Source: 2-02-FULL-62-17 sp046153355
GTDB lineage: Bacteria; Pseudomonadota; Gammaproteobacteria; Burkholderiales; SG8-39
Assembly (NCBI GenBank): GCA_046153355.1
Contig: JBJXEY010000168.1
Span: 1-5,016 of the forward strand
Direction: 5' to 3'
DNA length: 5,016 nucleotides
Shown here: piece after piece, positions 1 through 4,892 of the stretch
How the letters are laid out: the number at the start of each line of letters is the position of its first letter
How positions within the stretch are numbered: position 1 is the first letter of the stretch
Translations under genes and position numbers: made by a program
Notes under the pieces: generated by a model
Told to the model about the DNA's origin: nothing
The model's database searches: none
What the model saw: the letters and a program-made list of their open reading frames with translations, nothing else

Positions 1-11
1 TATTCGGGTAG

Positions 12-30
12 GTGGGGCAGAACTTTCCAC
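12..30 (+). other. Small hairpin in the 5' leader of the TerC gene
   Basis: GTGG at 12-15 pairs with CCAC at 27-30, and two G-T wobbles (16-26, 17-25) extend the stem to six pairs around a seven-base loop. It lies 13 bases upstream of the Shine-Dalgarno sequence. Genes of the TerC family are often preceded by a yybP-ykoY manganese riboswitch; this hairpin could be the last part of a structured leader, but the window starts too late to show it, and I do not recognise the conserved riboswitch core in these 52 bases. Confidence 0.25.
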
Positions 31-52
31 AAACAGCAATAACGGAGATTAA

Positions 53-766
53 ATGGATATTTCGAGTCCGCAGTTCTGGATAGCCGTTGGGCAGATCATC
101 ATCATCGATATCTTGCTCGGCGGCGACAATGCCGTGGTAATCGCACTGGCTTGCCGCAAATTGCCCGAACACCAGCGCAACAAAGGCATTTTCTGGGGCG
201 TATTCGGCGCCATCGCATTGCGCGCGATATTCCTATTTTTCGCCGTCAGTCTGTTGACGCTTCCTTACCTGAAAATCATTGGCGGACTGCTGCTTTTCTG
301 GATCGCGATCAAGATGGTGGTGCCCGAGGACGAGGGCGATGGCGAGGACGCCATCGATGGCGGCACCACGTTGCTGAGCGCGATTAAGACGGTGGTCATC
401 GCCGACGCCGTGATGAGCCTGGATAACGTGGTGGCGGTGGCGGCTGCGGCCAAGGACAGCTGGACCCTGGCGGTGTTGGGCGTCTTGGTCAGCATTCCCA
501 TCGTGGTGTGGGGCAGCAAGATCGTCCTTAAATTAATGGATCGCTTTCCAGTGGTCATTCTGCTGGGCGCAGCACTGCTGGGCTGGATTGCCGGCGGACT
601 TTTGGTCGGCGACGTGGCGGTCAAACCCTGGGTGGAGGATGTCATTTCCTGGCTTCACTATGTCGCCGCCGGCGTGGGTGCGGCGATCGTGGTTGCCGCC
701 GGCAAGTATCTGGAGAGCAAGGCGGCAGCGGCCAAAACTGCCGACAAGGCGGCCGCCGAAACCTGA
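53..766 (+). CDS. TerC-family integral membrane protein, probable metal (Mn) exporter
   Basis: This 237-residue inner-membrane protein belongs to the TerC family (Alx and YkoY/YjbE relatives). Characterised members export manganese, in some cases supplying metal to secreted enzymes; the substrate here is inferred from the family. The protein is almost entirely hydrophobic, with about seven membrane segments (roughly residues 9-33, 46-70, 73-90, 107-132, 138-160, 166-186 and 200-217). The two family signatures are present: GGDN at 23-26 in the first helix and SLDN at 122-125 in the middle helix, whose aspartates (D25, D124) are the expected ion-binding residues. An acidic loop at 92-99 (EDEGDGED) separates the two halves. 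The tail from 218 is an Ala/Lys-rich cytoplasmic or periplasmic extension of low complexity. The ATG is supported by GGAG at 44-47, five bases upstream. The gene is convergent with the peptidase gene downstream. Length is normal for the YjbE-type branch. Confidence 0.93.
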   Translation: MDISSPQFWIAVGQIIIIDILLGGDNAVVIALACRKLPEHQRNKGIFWGVFGAIALRAIFLFFAVSLLTLPYLKIIGGLLLFWIAIKMVVPEDEGDGEDAIDGGTTLLSAIKTVVIADAVMSLDNVVAVAAAAKDSWTLAVLGVLVSIPIVVWGSKIVLKLMDRFPVVILLGAALLGWIAGGLLVGDVAVKPWVEDVISWLHYVAAGVGAAIVVAAGKYLESKAAAAKTADKAAAET

Positions 767-772
767 GGCAAT

Positions 773-792
773 GTCGCATATCGCGATGCGAT
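773..792 (+). terminator. Possible weak terminator hairpin after the TerC gene
   Basis: GTCGCAT (773-779) pairs with ATGCGAT (786-792) around the loop ATCGCG; the outermost pair is a G-T wobble. It begins six bases after the TerC stop codon, which is the right place for an intrinsic terminator. The sequence after it (CTGTTGCC) has no proper T-run, so termination would be inefficient, or the structure may only protect the mRNA 3' end. Confidence 0.3.
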
Positions 793-829
793 CTGTTGCC
801 AGCGCATAGACCAACCGGCACGGGGAAAT

Positions 830-872
830 CCAACTCGGGTCGGAGAATCGGGTATGACCTCATTCGAGTTGG
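830..872. repeat. Bulged inverted repeat between convergent genes, possible bidirectional terminator
   Basis: CCAACTCG (830-837) is perfectly complementary to CGAGTTGG (865-872). Directly inside it, GGTC (838-841) pairs with GACC (856-859), giving a 12-bp stem with a five-base bulge (860-864) and a 14-base loop. It lies in the gap between the 3' ends of the TerC and peptidase genes. Read on the minus strand, the stem is followed by ATTTCCCC, a poor T-tract 15 bases beyond the peptidase stop. The convergent setting suggests termination or mRNA 3'-end protection, but the T-runs are weak on both strands. Confidence 0.45.
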
Positions 873-887
873 TGACCGGGGATCGCC

Positions 888-1382
888 TTATTCGTCCCCG
901 AGGCGCCGCGCGCCGTTGTAGCGGCGCGACCAATACGGCTCGCGCATATTCTCCACCCGCACAGCCCGGCCTGGCCGGGGCGAGTGGACGAAACGACCGT
1001 CTCCAAGATAGATGCCAACATGCGAGAAGGCATTGCGCATGGTGTTGAAGAAAACCAGATCCCCGGGCCGTAGATCTGGCGCCGCGATTTTCGATCCGAG
1101 ACGCGCAATTTCATAGGTGGTGCGTGGCAGGTCGAGCCCCAAATGCTCGCGAAACACATGCGCCACGAATCCGGAGCAGTCGAAACCGGTTTCCACGCTG
1201 ACGCCGCCACGCCGGTAACGAATACCGACCAGATCTAGCGCGCCCGACAGCAATGGTTCGATTTGGGCGGCGCCCTGCGCGACCGTGCCGGTCAATGCCG
1301 CCGGCACCCGCGACTCGTCGGCGCGGCTTGGGCCCGCGTGCAACGCAAGCGCAATCGATATCAGGGTGGCGGGAATTTTCAT
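888..1382 (-). CDS. Secreted NlpC/P60 family cysteine peptidase (C40), probable peptidoglycan endopeptidase
   Basis: This 164-residue protein has an N-terminal signal peptide (a Lys at 2, hydrophobic stretch 3-16, likely cleavage after the SRA at 19-21) and a single NlpC/P60 domain from about residue 42 to the end. The family cleaves gamma-D-Glu-diaminopimelate or nearby bonds in peptidoglycan stem peptides in the periplasm. The catalytic residues are visible: C69 in FDCSGFV, H121 in SHVGIYLGDG, and H133 in RFVHSPR. RPGDLVFF at 105-112 is another family hallmark. There is no lipobox cysteine, so it is probably soluble rather than a lipoprotein. The reading frame stays open upstream, to 1739, but that part overlaps the divergent pseudouridine synthase gene and is not protein-like. 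The ATG at 1382 gives a good signal peptide and sits just after a promoter. No Shine-Dalgarno sequence is present. The exact bond cleaved and any partner cannot be told from sequence. Confidence 0.92.
   Translation of the reverse strand: MKIPATLISIALALHAGPSRADESRVPAALTGTVAQGAAQIEPLLSGALDLVGIRYRRGGVSVETGFDCSGFVAHVFREHLGLDLPRTTYEIARLGSKIAAPDLRPGDLVFFNTMRNAFSHVGIYLGDGRFVHSPRPGRAVRVENMREPYWSRRYNGARRLGDE
909..928. repeat. GC-rich perfect hairpin inside the peptidase C-terminal codons
   Basis: CGCGCCG (909-915) and CGGCGCG (922-928) form a perfect seven-pair stem with a six-base loop (TTGTAG). It is within the last codons of the peptidase gene, about 20 bases before its stop, so it could stabilise the mRNA end or slow ribosomes. 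It may equally be a by-product of Arg/Ala codons in a GC-rich gene. Confidence 0.3.
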
Positions 1383-1390
1383 GGCGGCGA

Positions 1391-1419
1391 AATATAGCCT
1401 GACAGGCCTGCCGCGACAA
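1391..1419 (-). promoter_or_regulatory. Sigma70-type promoter of the NlpC/P60 gene, possibly leaderless
   Basis: On the minus strand, a -35 element TTGTCG (1419-1414) is followed by a 17-base spacer and a -10 element TATATT (1396-1391), matching consensus at four and five of six positions. Only eight bases separate the -10 box from the ATG at 1382, so transcription should begin at or within about two bases of the start codon. This fits the absence of a Shine-Dalgarno sequence. The spacer contains inverted repeats: GCCTG-A-CAGGC at 1397-1407 and the palindrome CAGGCCTG at 1403-1410, which could serve as an operator. Confidence 0.5.
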
Positions 1420-1449
1420 TCCCCGCGTCGTTGGCACCGGGCGAACCGA

Positions 1450-1455
1450 TAGAAT
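1450..1455 (+). promoter_or_regulatory. Probable -10 box of the pseudouridine synthase gene
   Basis: TAGAAT matches the TATAAT consensus at five of six positions and would place transcription start near 1462, leaving a leader of about 23 bases before the ATG at 1485. The best -35 match upstream (TTGGCA, 1431-1436) has a spacer of only 13 bases, so the -35 assignment is unresolved. A perfect TTGACA at 1464-1469 lies downstream and has no -10 partner at the right distance. Confidence 0.35.
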
Positions 1456-1471
1456 GCGCAGTGTTGACACA

Positions 1472-1481
1472 GCGAATTCGC
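1472..1481. repeat. 10-bp palindrome just before the pseudouridine synthase start
   Basis: GCGAATTCGC is a perfect 10-bp palindrome ending three bases before the ATG at 1485, where a ribosome binding site would normally sit. It falls in the predicted leader just downstream of the likely transcription start, so it could be a repressor site. A 10-bp palindrome can also occur by chance in a window of this size. Confidence 0.3.
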
Positions 1482-1484
1482 GCC

Positions 1485-2249
1485 ATGACCACCACCGAAG
1501 CCATACGCCTGTCCAAACGCATGAGCGAATTGGGCCTGGCCTCGCGCCGCGAGGCCGACGAGTGGATCGAGCGCGGCTGGGTGCGCGTGGATGGCGCGGT
1601 GGCGATACTGGGCTTGAAAGTCACGCCAGATCAAAAAATCAGCATCGATGGGCGTGCACGCACCGAACAGGCCAAGAGGGTCACCCTGCTTTTGCATAAA
1701 CCCATCGGCTACGTCAGCGGGCAGGCCGAGGACGGGCATACGCCGGCCTCTGCTCTGGCGATCCCGGAAAGTCAGTGGCGCGATCCGGACGCGCGTCGCG
1801 ATGCCACGCCCCCTGTGCGGCGCCAGGACCTATTTGGCCTCGCGCCGGCCGGCCGCCTGGATATCGATTCCACTGGCCTTCTGGTGCTCACCCAGGATGG
1901 GCGCATCGCCAAAAAACTCATTGGCGAGGATTCGGAAATTGAAAAAGAGTACCTGGTTCGGGTGCGTTACACCAACCATGGCGGCAAGTTGCCCGAATCG
2001 GATTTAGCGCTTCTCAATCACGGCTTATCCCTCGATGGTGAAGCGCTGCGCCCGGCCAAGGTGTGGTGGCAGAACGACGATCAGTTAAGGTTCGTTTTGC
2101 GCGAGGGCAAAAAGCGTCAGATCCGGCGCATGTGCGAAGCGGTGGGTTTGCAAGTAGCCGGCCTGAAACGCGTGCGCATTGGTAGGGTGATGTTGGGCCG
2201 GCTGCCACCGGCCAAGTGGCGCTTTCTGGCACCCGATGAAAGTTTTTGA
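1485..2249 (+). CDS. rRNA pseudouridine synthase, RsuA/RluB/RluE/RluF family (RluF-like)
   Basis: This 254-residue cytoplasmic enzyme isomerises a specific uridine to pseudouridine in ribosomal RNA. An S4 RNA-binding domain occupies about residues 7-55 (RLSKRMSELGLASRREADEW). The catalytic domain begins with LLLHKPIGYVSGQ at 68-80 and contains the family motif GRLDIDSTGLLVLTQDG at 123-139, with D126 as catalytic aspartate, then EKEYLVRV at 153-160 and the C-terminal motif KKRQIRRMCE at 209-218. The arrangement resembles RluF, which modifies 23S rRNA, more than RsuA, but the target uridine cannot be fixed from sequence. Residues about 94-120 form an Arg/Asp-rich insert between the first strand and the catalytic motif that E. 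coli RluF lacks; I recall similar inserts in betaproteobacterial homologues. The ATG at 1485 was chosen because the S4 domain begins right after it and because an upstream TTG at 1431 would overlap the promoter. No Shine-Dalgarno sequence is visible. The gene is divergent from the peptidase gene and 49 bases from the next. Confidence 0.92.
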   Translation: MTTTEAIRLSKRMSELGLASRREADEWIERGWVRVDGAVAILGLKVTPDQKISIDGRARTEQAKRVTLLLHKPIGYVSGQAEDGHTPASALAIPESQWRDPDARRDATPPVRRQDLFGLAPAGRLDIDSTGLLVLTQDGRIAKKLIGEDSEIEKEYLVRVRYTNHGGKLPESDLALLNHGLSLDGEALRPAKVWWQNDDQLRFVLREGKKRQIRRMCEAVGLQVAGLKRVRIGRVMLGRLPPAKWRFLAPDESF

Positions 2250-2298
2250 ACCTTAAGTTCTAATTGAAAAATACCCATTGAATATTTATCCGACAGTA

Positions 2299-3483
2299 AT
2301 GTGGAGTGAAGACGGCGCGGACCACCAAGCACTCTGGCGCTCGGAAAACGGCTTGCCGCCGCCAAAACGCGTGGTGATCGCCGATGACAAAATGAACGCG
2401 GACACCGCTTACCGTCATGCCTGCGAAGGCACGGCGCTCTTGTGGCGCGGCGATTTTCAAAACGCCAAACAGATGTTGCAGGCGCTCTCGCGCCGCGCCG
2501 AACCCGGCCATTCTCGCGCCAATAGCAAGCGCGAACGTACCAAGACCGCGACTTCGCCGAAACTCGCCACCAAAGCGCCCGTCGAATTTCCCCAGGCATT
2601 CCATCAATATCGCATGGCGCAAGCGCAACGCGCGCGGATTCTGGGCATGCTGTTATTGCCTTTCGGCGCGGATAACGTCATCCCGCTGTCTCGATCCCCA
2701 AAAGTGAATGAGGCCTGCGCCGAGGCGCATGGGCTGGCAGAGGGCCCATATGTAAGCTCGCTGCGCGAACTGCTCGGCCTGATTGGCGCTCACGAATGGC
2801 GCAAAAAAGGCATTGAGTTGCCGCAATGGGAAATTCGCATTCATCCGCATTACGGCGTGTTCGCGCCGGTGCGCGGTGAGTATCTGGATCTGGTCGCCGC
2901 GGAACCTCTACCAGAAGCGCTGGGCCAAACACCCATCGCCATGGATATTGGCGCCGGCACCGGGGTACTCGCGGCGATACTGGCCAAGCGTGGTGTGGCT
3001 CGCGTCATTGCCACCGAGAACGATGCGCGCGCCTTGGCTTGTGCGCGGGAAAACATCGTTCGCCTGGCGTTGACCAATCAAGTGGAAGTTATCGAATCCG
3101 ACCTGTACCCCTCGGTTATTTTCCCCAATACACGCGCCGCGTTGATCGTATGCAACCCGCCGTGGTTGCCAGGCAAACCCGGCTCGGCCATTGAGCATGC
3201 CATCTACGACAAAGACAGCCGCATGCTGCGCGGTTTCCTCGAAGGCTTGGCCATACATCTTGTGCCCGGGGGCGAAGGTTGGTTGATACTTTCCGATCTC
3301 GCCGAACACCTGTGCCTGCGTACACGCGAAACCCTGCTCGGATGGATTGAAGCGGCGGGCTTGAAGGTATTGGGCAGGCGCGATATCCGGCCAAACCATG
3401 CACGCAGCAACGATGGCAATGATCCGTTGTATGTCGCACGCGCCGCTGAAGTCACCTCGCTGTGGCGACTGGGCGCCGCTTGA
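2299..3483 (+). CDS. Class I SAM-dependent methyltransferase with NPPW motif, target unknown
   Basis: This 394-residue protein has a C-terminal Rossmann methyltransferase domain from about residue 190 to 345. DIGAGTGVLA at 216-225 is the SAM-binding motif I, E240 at the end of the next strand should contact the ribose, and NPPW at 286-289 is motif IV, typical of enzymes methylating an exocyclic or amide nitrogen (PrmC, RlmG and N6-adenine methyltransferase types). The substrate is unknown. The N-terminal 185 residues are not a domain I can name: a conserved-looking head (1-67, with ACEGTALLWRGDFQNAKQ at 41-58), a Lys/Arg/Thr-rich low-complexity linker (about 68-95), then a helical section (100-175) ending in IHPHYGVFAPVRGEY at 181-195, a lead-in typical of such methyltransferases. 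I recall related proteins of this architecture in betaproteobacteria. The ATG at 2299 is preferred; an in-frame TTG at 2278 would add seven residues. Neither has a Shine-Dalgarno sequence. Confidence 0.85.
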   Translation: MWSEDGADHQALWRSENGLPPPKRVVIADDKMNADTAYRHACEGTALLWRGDFQNAKQMLQALSRRAEPGHSRANSKRERTKTATSPKLATKAPVEFPQAFHQYRMAQAQRARILGMLLLPFGADNVIPLSRSPKVNEACAEAHGLAEGPYVSSLRELLGLIGAHEWRKKGIELPQWEIRIHPHYGVFAPVRGEYLDLVAAEPLPEALGQTPIAMDIGAGTGVLAAILAKRGVARVIATENDARALACARENIVRLALTNQVEVIESDLYPSVIFPNTRAALIVCNPPWLPGKPGSAIEHAIYDKDSRMLRGFLEGLAIHLVPGGEGWLILSDLAEHLCLRTRETLLGWIEAAGLKVLGRRDIRPNHARSNDGNDPLYVARAAEVTSLWRLGAA

Positions 3484-3500
3484 GGTGAGCATCGCCTGGC

Positions 3501-3556
3501 TTTAATAGACCGAATTTAATCGACCAACATTAATCGACAGGCTTGAATCAATCGCC
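3501..3556 (+). repeat. Four imperfect 14-bp tandem repeats directly upstream of dinB
   Basis: The units are TTTAATAGACCGAA (3501-3514), TTTAATCGACCAAC (3515-3528), ATTAATCGACAGGC (3529-3542) and a more degenerate TTGAATCAATCGCC (3543-3556), which ends at the base before the dinB ATG. Neighbouring units among the first three share 10-11 of 14 positions, and TTAATCGAC is repeated exactly at 3516-3524 and 3530-3538. Each of the first three begins with a -10-like TTTAAT or ATTAAT. The array fills most of the 73-base gap and replaces any recognisable ribosome binding site. It may be an operator array, a set of overlapping promoters, or a remnant of local duplication. Confidence 0.6.
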
Positions 3557-4759
3557 ATGGCGCGCCGCTGGATCGCCCATCTGGACATGGATGCGTTCTA
3601 CGCGTCGGTGGAACTGTTGCGTTATCCGGAACTGCGTGGCAAACCCGTGGTGGTCGGCGGTCGGCGCGCGCATCAACCCGAAGTACTGCCCGATGGATCG
3701 CGAAAATTTTCCATACTTCGCGACTACGCCGGGCGCGGCGTGGTCACCACCGCCACCTATGAAGCGCGCAAGTTCGGCATACATTCCGCGCTGGGGCTGA
3801 TGAAAGCGGCGGCACTCGCGCCGCAGGCGGTATTACTACCCGCCGATTTCGATGAATATCGAAAGTACTCTCGCCTATTCAAGAGCGCCGTAGGCGATAT
3901 AGCATCCCAAATTGAGGATCGTGGCATCGATGAGATTTATATCGACCTCACCGATGTACCCGGCGCGCAGGATGCCACCGCGCAAGATCCACATGCCGGC
4001 GTGCGCGCCCTGGCGCGCGAGATCAAGGAAAATGTAAAAAAAACCACCGGCCTCACCTGCTCGATCGGTGTCACTCCCAATAAGCTCTTGTCTAAGCTTT
4101 GCTCGGAACTAGAAAAGCCCGATGGCCTGACAGTACTCACGCATGGCGATATCCCGGCGCGCATCTGGCCGCTAGCCGCACGCAGCATCAATGGCATCGG
4201 ACCCAAAGCGGCAGCAAGGCTCACGGCCATGGGCATTCGCACCATCGGCGATATTGCAGCAACCGATGTGCTGCGCCTCACCGACGAATTCGGCGCCAAC
4301 TATGCGTTATGGTTAAACGACGCCGCGCACGGCCGCGACGAGCGGCCATTGGTTGCGCATCGCGAAGCCAAATCATTGAGTCACGAAACCACCTTCGAGC
4401 GCGACCTGCATGCGCGCGAGGACCGGGAAACCTTGAGCGGCATTTTCACGCGGCTTTGCGAGCAAGTGGCCGCCGACCTCGTGCGCAAAGGCTATGTGGC
4501 CAAGACTATCGGGGTGAAACTGCGATTCGATGACTTCAGTATTAGCATGCGGGAGTTGACGCTGCCCGCGCATACCCAGGATGCGAAAACCATTCGCCTG
4601 TGGGCCGGGCGCTGCCTGAAAAAACAGCCGTTGCAGCGTCGTATCCGCCTGCTGGGGGTGCGTACTGGCAACCTGCGCCGCGCGGATCTGTTGCCGCCAA
4701 CTAGCCCCGTTCAAGACGAATCCGCGCTGCAACTTGATTTACCGCTTGCCGATTCTTGA
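3557..4759 (+). CDS. dinB: Y-family DNA polymerase IV (DinB), form with a fingers-domain insertion
   Basis: This 400-residue enzyme carries out translesion DNA synthesis at stalled forks. Palm residues are visible: D10 in HLDMDAFYASVE (8-19) and D125-E126 in GIDEIYIDLT (123-132) coordinate the catalytic metals, and Y15 occupies the steric-gate position that excludes ribonucleotides. SIGVTPNKLLSKL at 169-181 and KPDGLTVL at 187-194 are typical of the palm, and a helix-hairpin-helix thumb lies at about 209-234 (INGIGPKAAARL). The little finger spans roughly 268-375. The C-terminal QLDLPL at 392-397 is a classic beta sliding clamp-binding motif. Two departures from E. coli Pol IV: about 20 extra residues at 38-59 in the fingers, and Gly123 where the family usually has Ser before IDE. 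I recall both in betaproteobacterial homologues. No LexA box of the CTGT-N8-ACAG type is visible upstream, so SOS control is not shown. The ATG lacks a Shine-Dalgarno sequence but the palm motif begins right after it. Confidence 0.94.
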   Translation: MARRWIAHLDMDAFYASVELLRYPELRGKPVVVGGRRAHQPEVLPDGSRKFSILRDYAGRGVVTTATYEARKFGIHSALGLMKAAALAPQAVLLPADFDEYRKYSRLFKSAVGDIASQIEDRGIDEIYIDLTDVPGAQDATAQDPHAGVRALAREIKENVKKTTGLTCSIGVTPNKLLSKLCSELEKPDGLTVLTHGDIPARIWPLAARSINGIGPKAAARLTAMGIRTIGDIAATDVLRLTDEFGANYALWLNDAAHGRDERPLVAHREAKSLSHETTFERDLHAREDRETLSGIFTRLCEQVAADLVRKGYVAKTIGVKLRFDDFSISMRELTLPAHTQDAKTIRLWAGRCLKKQPLQRRIRLLGVRTGNLRRADLLPPTSPVQDESALQLDLPLADS

Positions 4760-4776
4760 GCAGGTTTTTGCCGCGC

Positions 4777-4808
4777 CATTCATCTAAAACGCGGTTGCGC
4801 CATGAATG
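4777..4808. repeat. Inverted repeat downstream of dinB
   Basis: CATTCAT (4777-4783) is complementary to ATGAATG (4802-4808), with an 18-base loop. A competing stem uses CCGCG (4771-4775) and CGCGG (4790-4794). The same copies also read as a direct repeat, GCGCCATTCAT and GCGCCATGAAT. It starts 17 bases after the dinB stop, but no T-run follows, so it is at best a weak terminator. Confidence 0.25.
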
Positions 4809-4825
4809 CCGTCGCCGTGTAGACT
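4795..4825 (+). promoter_or_regulatory. Tentative promoter of the DUF47 gene
   Basis: TTGCGC (4795-4800) and TAGACT (4820-4825) each match sigma70 consensus at four of six positions or slightly fewer, with a long 19-base spacer. Transcription would start near 4832, giving a leader of about 60 bases. A small GCCC/GGGC hairpin (4829-4832 with 4839-4842) lies at the predicted start. The match is weak, but the gap is long enough to contain a separate promoter. Confidence 0.25.
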
Positions 4826-4892
4826 TGCGCCCCAATTAGGGCCGGTAACATCATTTCAAGCATTGCTGGCGCGCAACATTAGGAGGTTCCCG

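Noticed and set aside
800..890. tRNA-like structure in the convergent gap
   Set aside because: The stem-loops do not form a cloverleaf and no T-loop GTTCGAATCC-type sequence is present.
1432..1446. Sigma54 promoter beginning TGGCAC
   Set aside because: The -24 half fits but the -12 half reads GAAC rather than TTGC at the required distance.
1431..1484. Upstream TTG start adding 18 residues to the pseudouridine synthase
   Set aside because: The added part covers the likely -10 box and shows no family similarity; the S4 domain begins directly after the ATG at 1485.
1383..1739. N-terminal extension of the peptidase frame on the minus strand to 1739
   Set aside because: It runs through the divergent pseudouridine synthase gene, has unusual Cys/His-rich composition, and precedes a good signal peptide start at 1382 with a promoter in front of it.
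2278..2298. TTG start seven codons upstream for the methyltransferase
   Set aside because: No Shine-Dalgarno sequence supports it, and the residues from the ATG onward (WSEDG) look like the family beginning; it cannot be fully excluded.
2250..2298. Promoter or terminator in the AT-rich gap before the methyltransferase
   Set aside because: TTGAAA at 2264-2269 has no good -10 box at 16-18 bases, and the GAAC/GTTC stem near 2248-2260 is only four pairs with no T-run after it.
2908..3492. Long minus-strand open frame opposite the methyltransferase
   Set aside because: It mirrors a gene with clear SAM-binding motifs, has no recognisable domain and is a codon-bias shadow typical of GC-rich DNA; the same applies to minus-strand frames opposite TerC and dinB.
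3530..3545. LexA/SOS box before dinB
   Set aside because: Only an ACAG half-site is present (3537-3540); no CTGT lies eight bases before it.
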